Source of the DNA: Bdellovibrionia bacterium
GTDB lineage: Bacteria; Bdellovibrionota; Bdellovibrionia; Bdellovibrionales; JAGQZY01
Assembly (NCBI GenBank): GCA_030424715.1
Contig: JAUHWH010000001.1
Coordinates: 744,001 to 808,000, forward strand
Reading direction: 5' to 3'
Length of the DNA: 64,000 bases
Shown here one piece after another: positions 34,291-43,338 of the stretch. Positions within the stretch are counted from its first letter, which is position 1; the number at the start of each line of letters is the position of its first letter. A program made the position numbers and the translations under genes. The notes beneath the pieces are model-generated. The model did not search any database. It saw only the letters and a list, made by a program, of their open reading frames with translations, and had not been told where the DNA came from.

Positions 34291-36035
34291 ATCTCTTGAT
34301 CGGCCAAAGCCAGTCCGTCATTGATCACACTGGCGTTTTGGTTTTCTTTTTGAGCAATCATTTTTAAACTATTCACCAGTTGCTCTCTTAAAGATTCTCC
34401 GTTCGGCATTTTATAGGTGAGCTCGGTTAACTCAAGGCGGGTCAGCCAATCAGAGGGAAAGTCGCTTTCAAGACCGTGAAAAAGGGCGGTGGCGGTGTCG
34501 ACACTGGGATTACCGGATTGTCGCAGATCGCGAATTTTCTGGTAGTACTGGTTTAGACCGGCTTCTTTTTTGGATTGGACTCTTTTAGGTACGGTCTTTT
34601 TTGCGAATGAGTCCGTGTGCCCATAACTTTTACGATCAGCGGGGCCAGCAAAAACAGATTCAATTTTTGAGCCGACAGCCATGTCAAAAACGCCCCATTC
34701 TGGCATGAACAGCGTCTTACCACGGAATGTGACGGTGCAATCATCAAATGAAAGCAAACAAAGTTCTTTGCGAGGTGTCCGTTGGGAGCCTTTAAGAACA
34801 CCCTCGACGCGGACACCAGACTCATAGTTCAAGACACAAGATTGACCAACCACCAAGCCAAGGCTGGCGAGGTCTTCAGTGGAGGCCCAGGAGAGACAAT
34901 CTTCGAAACCTTCCACAAAGCCAAGCGGGGAGCTAAACCCATGGCTGTGATAGTCTTTGTCATGCCCCTTGATCTCATGACCACCAATGCAAAGCTGGGT
35001 GGGGCCTTCTAAGCGAAAGAAAACGCACTCCCCCTCATCGGCGATGTAATCCACAACCTTGCCGGAGATTTGCAGACCTGAGTTCAGCTGAATGCTATTC
35101 ACCGTTTTTGCTTCAATCGCTCGATCAAGACCAAATGTGCCACCCTTTTTATAGGCTAGTTGGAGTGAGAGTTCGTGTAGGACCCGTGTTAGTTCTTCAA
35201 AAGATTTAGCCACAAACAGTTGTGGTTGTGGTTCCGTAATATCGTAGCTGTATTTTACGCAGTCGACACTTAGGGGTATCTTTTTCACATGGGGTTTCAG
35301 ACACTGCTTGGCCTCTCCATAGGAGGATAGCAAGCCTGCTCCGTATATCTTCGGATCATCCAGAGAGCCGATAAGTCCATATTCGGCAGTCCACCAGTTC
35401 ATCCGACCGAGCAAGGTGGCCTCAGAGGTCACGGTCATGTTTTTTGTGATGGAGTCGAGCTTTTCGTTGGCCGCTTGAATTTGTTTGTCTGTGGAGTCTG
35501 GGTGCTCTTTGATGTCGGAAAGTTCGCGAATGGCTTCATAAAGTGCGAGGTCTTCGCTGGACACGATGGCATTTTTTGCGACGGTAGCATAAAGCTTAAG
35601 ATACTTAGCAAATTCTTTATTAACCAATATCGGGGCGTGCCCCGCGGCTTCATGAACAATATCGGGGGCCGGAGTGTATAGGATATGAGCCAGCGACCTC
35701 ATGTCAGAAGCGATGGGCAAAATACCTAAGCTTTGCATCTCCATAAACGCGGCCGGTGGAATAAACCCGCTGACTGGAATGGCCGACCAGTCGAACTCCT
35801 GTAGTTTTTTGCAGATGCTATCGATGCTAGGGATTTCATCGACGGTGATTCCGGTTTTTTGTAACCCATCAAGGTAACAATCATGGGCGTGGGTTTTCAA
35901 AAAATTTTTCAACTGTCTCAGGGTATAGCGCCAGACCGCATGATCCATGGGCTGGTACTGATTGGTGTCTTGTTCGACGATGAACTCTTGAAGATGTTCG
36001 GGTATCGACTGCTTTAGTTGTTCAATATTTTCCAC
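34287..36035 (-). CDS. phhA: Long-form aromatic amino acid hydroxylase (phenylalanine 4-monooxygenase type)
   Basis: 582 aa from GTG at 36035, which has GAGGA 7 nt upstream and lies 11 bp after the hldD stop; the frame to 36104 would overlap hldD by 59 bp. The catalytic domain is N-terminal, with no ACT domain: iron ligands H128 and H133 in VHEAAGHAP and E218 in WWTAEYGL. It hydroxylates an aromatic amino acid (Phe to Tyr most likely) using tetrahydropterin and O2. The C-terminal 250 or so residues go beyond the typical 260-300 aa bacterial enzyme and match nothing I recognise. They are rich in short beta stretches. Confidence 0.88.
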   Translation of the reverse strand: MENIEQLKQSIPEHLQEFIVEQDTNQYQPMDHAVWRYTLRQLKNFLKTHAHDCYLDGLQKTGITVDEIPSIDSICKKLQEFDWSAIPVSGFIPPAAFMEMQSLGILPIASDMRSLAHILYTPAPDIVHEAAGHAPILVNKEFAKYLKLYATVAKNAIVSSEDLALYEAIRELSDIKEHPDSTDKQIQAANEKLDSITKNMTVTSEATLLGRMNWWTAEYGLIGSLDDPKIYGAGLLSSYGEAKQCLKPHVKKIPLSVDCVKYSYDITEPQPQLFVAKSFEELTRVLHELSLQLAYKKGGTFGLDRAIEAKTVNSIQLNSGLQISGKVVDYIADEGECVFFRLEGPTQLCIGGHEIKGHDKDYHSHGFSSPLGFVEGFEDCLSWASTEDLASLGLVVGQSCVLNYESGVRVEGVLKGSQRTPRKELCLLSFDDCTVTFRGKTLFMPEWGVFDMAVGSKIESVFAGPADRKSYGHTDSFAKKTVPKRVQSKKEAGLNQYYQKIRDLRQSGNPSVDTATALFHGLESDFPSDWLTRLELTELTYKMPNGESLREQLVNSLKMIAQKENQNASVINDGLALADQEI

Positions 36036-36045
36036 AGATTTGTCC

Positions 36046-37011
36046 TCATAAAAAGGGGTCTTCTTTGTCAAGGTATTGAATGTAGTCGGTGATTCCATCC
36101 TCAAGCCTCCATTGGGGTTGACTGAAGCCCTGACTTAAAAAGCGTTCCATTTTGGCCTCAGTGAAATACTGATAGCGTGGCCGAATGTCCTCTGGGACAT
36201 CGATCCAATCAATCTTCATATCTTTATTCATTTCACTGAAAACCTGACGAGCGAGATCAAGCCAACTTCTGGCTTGCCCATAACCCATGTTGAAGATTCC
36301 GGAGAACCCTTTGCCGTCCATGATTTCGCTAATCCAGCGGGTGATATCTTTGACGTAGACAAAGTCGCGTAACTGCTCGCCGTCTTTGTAATCGGGATTG
36401 TGAGAGCGAAACAGTTTAAGGCTTCCGTTCACTTTGATCTGTCGATAGGCCTTGAAGACCACACTGCTCATGTCTTTTTTGTAGTATTCATTGGGCCCGT
36501 AAACGTTGAAAAAACGCAGTCCCATCCAAAAAGGCGGAAAGTCTTTCTGTTCTAAGACCCACTGGTCAAAGTTCAGTTTGGAGTCACCGTAGGGATTCAA
36601 AGGTTTCAGAAGTTCAGGACTGGTTTGATCGTCGAAGCCTTGTTGGCCGTCTCCGTAGCAAGCACCACTGCTGGCGTAAATAAAACGAGCATCATTGTCA
36701 CGACAGTACTCAAATAGTTTTTGGGTGTAGAGCGTGTTGTTTCTATACAGAAAGTCCACGTCCATCTCGGTGGTGGAGGAGCAAGCACCCATATGAATGA
36801 TCCACTCAATGTTCTCCGTTGGCTTCTTCGCCAAATAGTCGAGAAATTCGGTGTGTCTCATAAACGAGTTAAACTTTCGCTTGTCCAAAATTCCGGGGCG
36901 CGCTTGTGAGGGAACAGAGTCGACGCAAAGGATATCGGTGATCCCCCTTTGATTGAGTTCCCAAACGATAGCGCTTCCGATAAAGCCAGTGGCACCAGTA
37001 ACTACGATCAT
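36046..37011 (-). CDS. hldD: ADP-L-glycero-D-manno-heptose 6-epimerase
   Basis: 321 aa short-chain extended Rossmann protein. NAD site VTGATGFIGSA (4-14), HMGACSSTTEMD typical of HldD, SGACYGDG, and the catalytic YGDSKL (Y-x3-K) near 141. It makes ADP-L-glycero-D-manno-heptose for the LPS inner core, evidence for a Gram-negative envelope. First gene of a three-gene unit with the aromatic hydroxylase and the SpoU methyltransferase. Confidence 0.95.
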   Translation of the reverse strand: MIVVTGATGFIGSAIVWELNQRGITDILCVDSVPSQARPGILDKRKFNSFMRHTEFLDYLAKKPTENIEWIIHMGACSSTTEMDVDFLYRNNTLYTQKLFEYCRDNDARFIYASSGACYGDGQQGFDDQTSPELLKPLNPYGDSKLNFDQWVLEQKDFPPFWMGLRFFNVYGPNEYYKKDMSSVVFKAYRQIKVNGSLKLFRSHNPDYKDGEQLRDFVYVKDITRWISEIMDGKGFSGIFNMGYGQARSWLDLARQVFSEMNKDMKIDWIDVPEDIRPRYQYFTEAKMERFLSQGFSQPQWRLEDGITDYIQYLDKEDPFL

Positions 37012-37036
37012 GATGAATGGAGTCCTTTTTTCATTA

Positions 37037-37055
37037 AGAGGGATTAAGTCCCTCT
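37037..37055. promoter_or_regulatory. 7-bp hairpin in hldD leader
   Basis: AGAGGGA (37037-37043), TTAAG loop, TCCCTCT (37049-37055). It sits about 26 bp upstream of the hldD start and could be a leader hairpin or operator. No T-run follows. Confidence 0.4.
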
Positions 37056-37166
37056 ATTTGCTAATGAATCTGTTCTAATGGAGGCCCGAGGGGCAGACAA
37101 GAAAAGTTCGGGGGCGGCGCGCAAACCAGGCGCCAGATCTCCAGAAAGGGCTCCAGACGCCGCTGC

Positions 37167-38288
37167 CTATACGAATTTGATTGGGGCCAGTCCCCCCAGC
37201 GGTGTTTTCATATTGGTGGTTTGGCCTTGGTACAGCCGTGATCCGTAATTTTGCACCTCGCCGTCAAAGGTGAAAAAGCGTAAATCAAACTTCATGGTGT
37301 GCTCTTGACCTTCGTATTTGAAAGTTCGTTTCCCCGCGGGACAAAACTCTTGAGCAATAAAATCCGGTAAAAAGATTTTTTCGAAAGCCTTACGTGAAAT
37401 ACCTTTGCCGGCAAAAGCGCCCTTGCTGCCATAGGATTGGCTGGGTTTAAAAAAGTATTTTTTTCGTTGTGACCAAAGCGCCTCAGCACTTTCAAACTCA
37501 GAAAATAAACGAGTCTCAGGGATGATGCCGGCCAATTCGGGAGACACCTTTAGCAATTGTTCTCGCATGGGGGTGAGTCTCTTTTTATCAGCCATTAAAA
37601 AATACTCGCGAGGATTCGGAGAAAATAATTTGTTCTTTTCGAAATAGTCAGACCGCATGGGCTTTGAATTTTCAGACTCAAAGTAAAAGTCGGTGTTGCG
37701 GTTGTAAACGTTGGCTTTGGCATCCGAGGGGTAGCTTTGTTCAGAAACTATGTTTGTCGGGTAGCCTTTTTTGGTGAGCCATTCTTTGAAAATCAGAAAC
37801 TCAAAATAAAGTCCTTCATTCTCAGGATCTTTATCGAAGACACTGATCTCGTCTCCCTTACGAAGCTGGAAGGCTTGTGAAAAACTATCGAACAAAGAGT
37901 CAAACTGTGGGGGGATGCAGTGGTCAGATTGCGCGCACCTTTGTAAAATTGTCGGTAGATAGAGCGAAGCATTGGTATTGATTTCTATGAGTTTCAGGCC
38001 TTGTTCATCGGAATAGTGAAAGTCAAAACAGGTCAGAATGCTGGGTGTCTGGGGCCATTCGTCGAAGTCCTCGGGAAGCGGAAGGGTCTCCTGATAGGCC
38101 GGTGAGCTTTTGATATCATAAACTTTCGACACAAATTTATTCACCCGCGAGAGAACATCGCTCGGTAATTCTAAAACAAATGGAGAAAAGAGGTTGGGGT
38201 TAATAAGATTGCGAGACTTTATTTCTTTAAAAGACTCGGGGTAACAGAATTTTATAAAGGCCATGAGGCCATCGAGGTGGTTTGACAT
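37167..38288 (-). CDS. ATP-grasp-like protein of unknown substrate
   Basis: 373 aa. Early in the protein, GLKLIEINTNASLYLP (about 98-113) looks like a metal/acid cluster. The later YFFKPSQSYGSKGAFAGKGIS (about 278-298) looks like the ATP-binding Lys and Gly-rich loop, and FIAQEFCPAG plus KFDLRFFTFDGEVQNYGSRLYQG complete an ATP-grasp layout of the glutathionylspermidine-synthase/circularly permuted type. It would ligate a carboxylate to an amine or thiol. It stands between the peroxiredoxin and hldD on the same strand, with a 42-bp gap to the peroxiredoxin. Assignment by motif order only. Confidence 0.62.
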   Translation of the reverse strand: MSNHLDGLMAFIKFCYPESFKEIKSRNLINPNLFSPFVLELPSDVLSRVNKFVSKVYDIKSSPAYQETLPLPEDFDEWPQTPSILTCFDFHYSDEQGLKLIEINTNASLYLPTILQRCAQSDHCIPPQFDSLFDSFSQAFQLRKGDEISVFDKDPENEGLYFEFLIFKEWLTKKGYPTNIVSEQSYPSDAKANVYNRNTDFYFESENSKPMRSDYFEKNKLFSPNPREYFLMADKKRLTPMREQLLKVSPELAGIIPETRLFSEFESAEALWSQRKKYFFKPSQSYGSKGAFAGKGISRKAFEKIFLPDFIAQEFCPAGKRTFKYEGQEHTMKFDLRFFTFDGEVQNYGSRLYQGQTTNMKTPLGGLAPIKFV

Positions 38289-38330
38289 TAGAGGAGCGAC
38301 TCCTGTTGCAGGAGTCGCCTTGAATCAAAA

Positions 38331-38855
38331 TTAATTAACGGCAACGTGTTTTTCACCAGGAGTCCAACCGGCACCACAAAGCTCACCCGATTGAAGTCCC
38401 TGTAGAACTCGAAGGATTTCTCCGGCATCGCGACCAACGCTGAGATTGTGGATACCCATGTATTGCACGGTTCCTTCAGGATCGATAATGTAGGTGCCTC
38501 GTGTGGCGATACCTTCGTCTTCGAGAAGAACACCATAGTCTCTGCTGACTCGCTTGGTAACATCACCAATCAGCGGGTAACCAAGGTCTTTGAGGTCGTC
38601 TTGAATCCAGCGCTTGTGAGAGTGAACAGAATCAATGCTGCAGCCAAGAACCTCGGCGCCGAGTTCTTTGAACTTTGGCAGGGCATCTCTAAACTGGGTG
38701 ATCTCAGTCGGGCAAACAAAAGTGAAATCCAAGGGGTAAAAAAACAAAACCGTCCATTTTCCTTTGAAATCATTGAGGTTGATATCTTTAAATTCACCAC
38801 CGTCAACCACTGCTGGGGCAGTGAATTGGGGGGCGGGTTGACCGATCATGGGCAT
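38331..38855 (-). CDS. Typical 2-Cys peroxiredoxin (AhpC/Prx1 type)
   Basis: 174 aa. Peroxidatic C48 in DFTFVCPTE and resolving C160 in GELCGAGWTPGEK, the C-terminal arm of dimer-of-dimer Prx1/AhpC enzymes. It reduces hydrogen peroxide and alkyl hydroperoxides in the cytoplasm. The likely reductant is the thioredoxin system (a thioredoxin reductase lies at 62.4 kb) since no AhpF is present. The ATP-grasp-like gene follows after 42 bp. Confidence 0.94.
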   Translation of the reverse strand: MPMIGQPAPQFTAPAVVDGGEFKDINLNDFKGKWTVLFFYPLDFTFVCPTEITQFRDALPKFKELGAEVLGCSIDSVHSHKRWIQDDLKDLGYPLIGDVTKRVSRDYGVLLEDEGIATRGTYIIDPEGTVQYMGIHNLSVGRDAGEILRVLQGLQSGELCGAGWTPGEKHVAVN

Positions 38856-38973
38856 AGCCAGCTCCTTGTGTGTTTATGTTAAGGGTCTATATGTAGAGGT
38901 TTCGAGCAGGTGAGTCAAAAGGGAATTGAATTCCTGAAATCATTCGTCTAGGTTCTCAGCAAAGAGGTGGCCC

Positions 38974-39744
38974 ATGAAGCTTGTGACTTGGAACGTAAAT
39001 GGAATCAGAGCCTGCCAAAAAAAGGGTTTTCTGGACTTTTTTGAGCGGGAAAAACCTGAAATTCTCTGCCTTCAAGAAACCAAAGCCCATGCCGAGCAGT
39101 TGGATGAGTCTCTTATTAACCCAATGAGCTATGACAGCTTTTGGACCTCAGCGTCGACACGCAACGGCTATTCCGGAACCGTCACTTACACCTGTCTACC
39201 GGTGGAAAATGTGGAGCATGGCATTGGTATTAAAAAGTTCGACGATGAGGGGCGTTTTGTGGTCACTCAGATTCACGATATTTTGCTCTATAATGTCTAT
39301 TTTCCGAACGGCTCGGCCCGCGAAGAGAGGCACCTTTATAAACAAGAGTTTTTAAGAAAGTTCATGCGCCATCTCATGAAAAAATTAGCGGCTGGGCAAA
39401 AGGTGATCGTCGTCGGTGACTACAACGTCGCTCACCGTGACATAGACGTTCATGATCCCGTTCGCTTGAGCAAAGTCAGTGGTTTTTTGCCAGAAGAGCA
39501 AGAATGGTTCTCACAGTTTTTGGATGCTGGCTTTGTTGATACGTTTCGATATTTTCATCCCGATGAAAAAGAGCGCTTCAGCTGGTGGTCTTATCGCGAG
39601 ATGGCTCGCCCCGCGAACCGCGGATGGCGGATTGATTATATTTGTGTTTCTGAGAATTTAGTCCCCCAATTAAAGGCCGCCGACATATTGGACCAGCAAA
39701 TGGGCTCTGATCATTGCCCTGTGATGCTGGAACTAGAGGTGTGA
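38974..39744 (+). CDS. xthA: Exodeoxyribonuclease III
   Basis: 256 aa. The EEP nuclease motifs are in order: TWNVNGIRA, ILCLQETKAH (metal-binding Glu), GDYNVAHRDID, and the final GSDHCPV with catalytic Asp/His. It is the main AP endonuclease and 3' phosphatase in base excision repair. fxsA begins on its stop codon (TGATG). Confidence 0.94.
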   Translation: MKLVTWNVNGIRACQKKGFLDFFEREKPEILCLQETKAHAEQLDESLINPMSYDSFWTSASTRNGYSGTVTYTCLPVENVEHGIGIKKFDDEGRFVVTQIHDILLYNVYFPNGSAREERHLYKQEFLRKFMRHLMKKLAAGQKVIVVGDYNVAHRDIDVHDPVRLSKVSGFLPEEQEWFSQFLDAGFVDTFRYFHPDEKERFSWWSYREMARPANRGWRIDYICVSENLVPQLKAADILDQQMGSDHCPVMLELEV

Positions 39745-40262
39745 TGTTCTTGCGTCTGCTGTTTCTCCTTACTTTTATCCCTTTCGCCGAGATCTACTTT
39801 CTGGTGCAAATGAGTGATGCGATTGGGTTTACCAATACTCTTGCTGTGGTGTTTGCGACCGGCGTTCTGGGGGCCTGGCTTTTGCGAAAGCAGGGGCACT
39901 CTATTCTCATGGAAATTCAGCGGCAAGGAGCTCAAAATCAGCTTCCCTCCGAGGCTCTCGCAAAAGGGTTTTTCACTTTTGTTGGTGGTTTGCTCTTGCT
40001 GACCCCGGGTGTGCTTACCGATGTTCTAGGTTTGAGTTTGATCTTTCCACTCACTCAATCACTATGGAAGCGTTATTTCATGGGCCAGTGGCAGCGTGGT
40101 ATTCAACAAGGAAGCGTCAGAGTTTACACCGCAGGCAGCCCCTTTCGTGGGAGCCCGCCGGAGTCTCCTGTTGAGCCCCAACGCCCGGCTCGCTTTGAGG
40201 ACGTCATCGATATCGAAGCTCAGGCGTCGAAAACGGTAGAGAAAAAAGAAGAAGACTTCTGA
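39744..40262 (+). CDS. fxsA: FxsA family membrane protein
   Basis: 172 aa from the ATG that shares its A with the xthA stop. Two to three hydrophobic segments (LRLLFLLTFIPFAEIYFL, NTLAVVFATGVLGAWLLR, GGLLLLTPGVLTDVLGL) with the FxsA pattern, then a polar C-terminal tail. In E. coli overexpression FxsA relieves phage T7 exclusion by F plasmid, but its normal role is unknown. Confidence 0.88.
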   Translation: MFLRLLFLLTFIPFAEIYFLVQMSDAIGFTNTLAVVFATGVLGAWLLRKQGHSILMEIQRQGAQNQLPSEALAKGFFTFVGGLLLLTPGVLTDVLGLSLIFPLTQSLWKRYFMGQWQRGIQQGSVRVYTAGSPFRGSPPESPVEPQRPARFEDVIDIEAQASKTVEKKEEDF

Positions 40263-40476
40263 TCGTCTACGCCGCGGAGAATTAAAAAAACTTTCGAGTC
40301 AAAATGACCCATGATTTTTGACCGACTATCTCAAGTCCGTTTGAATTCACTGTCCTTGTTTTCACTTGTGACAATATTTCTCACCCTGAAAAAGACAGTC
40401 AGCGTGGCCAGTAACCCCCATTTACAAACCAGTCAGAGTGGTTTTAAAAATGAAGTCCAACAAAAGGGGTTATATT

Positions 40477-41022
40477 ATGAAATCTATAGTTTTTGCATTT
40501 ACATTTTTGGTGTGTGCCCAGGGAATGTCTCAATCATTGATGCCTTCGGACTCGGCGGCTTTTGGTGTTCCAATGAACTTGCCAGGAATTATCAACGAGG
40601 CGACCGTCGAAAACATCATGTGTGAGGACAAACTTGAGATCAAAGATCATATGGGGCGAATGGGCTTTATCATTCGAAGCTTGCGAGAAATGGTGAGTGA
40701 TATCGTCGAGGGCAATAACGCCGATGAAATTCGAGCGATTGTTATGACTGACGTGCAGGTCCTTAGAACACACCTGACTGCGGTGCTTCCGAAAACACCT
40801 TTGAAGATCAAAAATATTAACCCAAAAGATGTGCAAAGTAACAAAATCATCTTTCAAAGATATTTAGTGAAAATGATTAGCTACACTATTGATATTGAAG
40901 CCGAATTGTTGAGAAAGCCCTTAACGGTCGAGCAAACCCAGGCGCAGAGTTTAAAAATTGCAGGTCTTATCGTCAACATCAATGAAACTGTTGAAGAAGC
41001 CCATAACTTGTTTCGCTTTTAG
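40477..41022 (+). CDS. Secreted small helical protein, cytochrome b562-like
   Basis: 181 aa from ATG at 40477 (AGGGG upstream); the frame to 40438 adds a basic tail before the signal peptide (MKSIVFAFTFLVCAQGMSQS). The mature part is predominantly helical with amphipathic pattern and ends INETVEEAHNLFRF, like the last helix of cytochrome b562, where a His ligates haem. A Met ligand near the first helix cannot be confirmed. Convergent with the exchanger gene, overlapping by 4 bp. Confidence 0.5.
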   Translation: MKSIVFAFTFLVCAQGMSQSLMPSDSAAFGVPMNLPGIINEATVENIMCEDKLEIKDHMGRMGFIIRSLREMVSDIVEGNNADEIRAIVMTDVQVLRTHLTAVLPKTPLKIKNINPKDVQSNKIIFQRYLVKMISYTIDIEAELLRKPLTVEQTQAQSLKIAGLIVNINETVEEAHNLFRF

Positions 41023-41954
41023 TTGAGCAGTAGCCGAATAACATAGCCATTGTAGGCTAAAAACATGAGCAGTCCGACCAGTCTTCGGGCTGCTGAGCTT
41101 TTAATTATATAGAGTAGGGCGACCGAAGCAGTGGCTCCAGCCATCATGTAGAAATCAAAACTTAAAAAGTTTCCATCCACTGACAGTGAAAAAAAGCTAG
41201 CGGTGATGCCAGGGATCGCCAAGGTATTAAAGATGTTGGAGCCAATGACGTTGGCGATAGCAATTTCACTGTGCCCACGAACCGCGGCGGCCACCGACGT
41301 TGCTAATTCAGGAAGCCCTGTACCGGCCGAGATAATAGTGATGGCAATCACTCGTTCAGAGAGCCCCGCAAGGGTGCCTAGTGCCACTCCACCGGAGAGT
41401 GCTAATTCGGCCCCCATGATCAGGCCACCAAAGCTGAGTCCAAAAAAAGTCAGAGTTCGTAGCAGGCTCTTAGAGTCTAGATTTTCAAAGGAGTGGTCTT
41501 CCTCCTCACGTTCTCTAAAGAAGGAGAAAAGCAAGAACAGCCCCAGTGTCCCCAGTAGCATCGCGGCTTCACCCGAAGAGAGAAGCAGGTCGGTGAGAGA
41601 CAAATAGAAAATGGCGCTTGCAAAAACAAGGACATACCAAGAAACACGGGTGCCACTCACCTTTCCAGCGGGCTGGAGAAGAAGAGAGAGTCCTCCTACG
41701 GCCAAAATGTTAAAAACGTTGGATCCCATAACGTTACCAACGGAAATGTCACTGTTCCCTTTGAATCCAGCAAGAAAGCTGGTGACCAGTTCGGGGGCGG
41801 AAGTTCCGGCAGCGATGATTGTTACCGCTATCACCCCGGTGGGGATCTTCCAGCGTCTCGCCAGGCGAACCGAGGTTTCTACCAGTTTGTCACCAGATAA
41901 AATCAGAAGGACAAATCCAGCCAACAGATAAAACACGTTTTCTAATACGACCAC
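41019..41954 (-). CDS. Ca2+/cation antiporter (YrbG-like)
   Basis: About 311 aa from GTG at 41954 (AGGA 7 nt upstream); starts at 41975 or 41990 are possible. Ten or so transmembrane helices carry the two inverted alpha repeats: GTSAPELVTS...GNVMGSNVFNI and GTGLPELATS...ANVIGSNIFNT. The conserved acidic residues that bind the ion are present in both. It exchanges Ca2+ or another cation against Na+ or H+ across the inner membrane. Confidence 0.93.
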   Translation of the reverse strand: MVVLENVFYLLAGFVLLILSGDKLVETSVRLARRWKIPTGVIAVTIIAAGTSAPELVTSFLAGFKGNSDISVGNVMGSNVFNILAVGGLSLLLQPAGKVSGTRVSWYVLVFASAIFYLSLTDLLLSSGEAAMLLGTLGLFLLFSFFREREEEDHSFENLDSKSLLRTLTFFGLSFGGLIMGAELALSGGVALGTLAGLSERVIAITIISAGTGLPELATSVAAAVRGHSEIAIANVIGSNIFNTLAIPGITASFFSLSVDGNFLSFDFYMMAGATASVALLYIIKSSAARRLVGLLMFLAYNGYVIRLLLN

Positions 41955-42034
41955 GGACCAAATCCTATACGACATTTGTAGGGGAGTCACTCTTGAAGCT
42001 AGCCTTCGGCGGCTCTTGTGCTAGCATTGAGAGA

Positions 42035-42499
42035 ATGCGTCTTTTTTCCTTTCTCATGGTTATTGCCATTTCTTTGTTGCCTGGTCCGGTCTGGGGCCTT
42101 TGTGTGAGCGCCAGTCAGGCCAACCTTCGAGCTAAACCTTCTGCGAAATCAAAGTTGCTGTGGACGGCGGGGCGATACATGCCCCTCGTGCTCGAGAAAG
42201 ATCAGGGGGGGTGGCTTCTGGTGAAAGATGTTGATGGCCAACGGGCTTGGATCTCTCGGAACCATGTTTCAGATGATATCGATTGTGCTGTGATTCGGGT
42301 GAATCAATCCAGTTTGCGAAGTGGACCTGGGACAGAGTTCAAAAAAACGCCACTACAATCTGCTTTTAAATACACGCCCTTTCGAAAGCTACAGCGCGAG
42401 GGAGCCTGGTTGTATTTGCAGGATTTGTATGGGCAAAAGCACTGGGTTATTGAGGGTAATTTGTGGGAACCCCTGGCTTACACGCAGCTTAACTACTAA
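42035..42499 (+). CDS. Secreted protein with two SH3b domains
   Basis: 154 aa from ATG at 42035, first residues MRLFSFLMVIAISLLPGPVWG being a signal peptide; the longer frame to 41819 is the antisense of the exchanger gene. Two bacterial SH3 domains follow: one with ANLRAKPSAKSKLL (about 28-41) and one with SSLRSGPGTEFKKT (about 90-103), the usual NLRSGPG hallmark. Such modules bind peptidoglycan or peptides in the periplasm. Confidence 0.85.
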   Translation: MRLFSFLMVIAISLLPGPVWGLCVSASQANLRAKPSAKSKLLWTAGRYMPLVLEKDQGGWLLVKDVDGQRAWISRNHVSDDIDCAVIRVNQSSLRSGPGTEFKKTPLQSAFKYTPFRKLQREGAWLYLQDLYGQKHWVIEGNLWEPLAYTQLNY

Positions 42500-42890
42500 C
42501 TATATTGCTCTTAAAGTTAGCAAAGACGTGTAACATATCATTATTGGTAATCCATTGTTTGCGAATTGTTTTATTGTATTAATAGGTTAATGGGCTTTCG
42601 GGCCGATTATAGGAAAACGCGCTAACGTTTTTCGTAAGATACTGACATGTCATTTTAGATTGAATTAAAGTCGCGTCAGCACTGGGTTTTATCGCCTTTC
42701 TGTACATTACTTAAAATTAAATTGTGGAAACCTAGACATGACAAAGGCCCGGAATTTCTAGTGTTTTTGGGGTTTAACCGAAATTCGACTTGCCTTTTTT
42801 CTCGCCGCTGTGTCTAAATAGATCAGTTCCAAAGATGGGGCTGAATTAGAATTACTAATACCGACATTAATCATTGTTATAGGGGGGGAG
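42500..42890. other. 391-bp gap without a supported gene
   Basis: AT-rich intergenic stretch between the SH3b and DksA-like genes. A GGGGGGAG ribosome site abuts the next start. A promoter is expected here, for example near TTGCGA(17 nt)TATTAAT at about 42560-42588, but boxes are not convincing. A short minus-strand frame at 42758-42964 overlaps the next gene and is not supported. Confidence 0.5.
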
Positions 42891-43259
42891 ATGTCAAAAA
42901 TTAGTAAAAGTTTGGTGGACGAGTGCAAAGCAAAGCTTTTGTCATCCAAGGAAGACTTACTCAACAGAGTTCAAGACATTCGCAAGAATTTGCACACTGA
43001 CGAGAAAGGCGGAGACGAGGCCGACCAAACAGTAAGAGTTCTTAATGAGAGTGAGGTCCTCGGGCAGCACGACCGTATAAGAAAGCAACTTTTTGAGATC
43101 GAACAAGCTTTAGCCAGAATCGAAGGTGGAACCTACGGGATCTGTGAAGAGACAGAGGAATATATAGAGGCTGACCGTTTGTTAGCGATTCCTTGGACTC
43201 GTCTTGGCATCGAAGGTGCTGAAATCCGCGAGAGTCTTAAACGAAAGTACGCTCGATAA
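42891..43259 (+). CDS. DksA/TraR-family protein with degenerate zinc finger
   Basis: 122 aa. An N-terminal coiled coil (about 5-70) ends in ALARIEGGTYGICEETEEYI, the DksA family junction, and then RLLAIPWTRLGIEGAEI matches the RL-AIP-T-LCVECQ region. Of the four zinc cysteines only the first remains (CEET for CEEC; GIEG for CVEC), so zinc is probably not bound. DksA-like proteins enter the RNA polymerase secondary channel and adjust transcription. The acidic loop tip at the coiled-coil end is GGDEADQ. Confidence 0.85.
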   Translation: MSKISKSLVDECKAKLLSSKEDLLNRVQDIRKNLHTDEKGGDEADQTVRVLNESEVLGQHDRIRKQLFEIEQALARIEGGTYGICEETEEYIEADRLLAIPWTRLGIEGAEIRESLKRKYAR

Positions 43260-43278
43260 GGAATCGACAAAGATTATG

Positions 43279-43303
43279 GACACCTCGAATGTTAAGGGGT
43301 GTC
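43279..43303. terminator. Weak hairpin between convergent genes
   Basis: GACACC (43279-43284) and GGTGTC (43298-43303) form a 6-bp stem with a 13-nt loop in the gap between the DksA-like and YkgJ genes. There is no strong T-run, so termination is only suggested. Confidence 0.35.
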
Positions 43304-43338
43304 TTCGTAAGTCTCGCGAGTTTCTGTGAGCGGATTGA

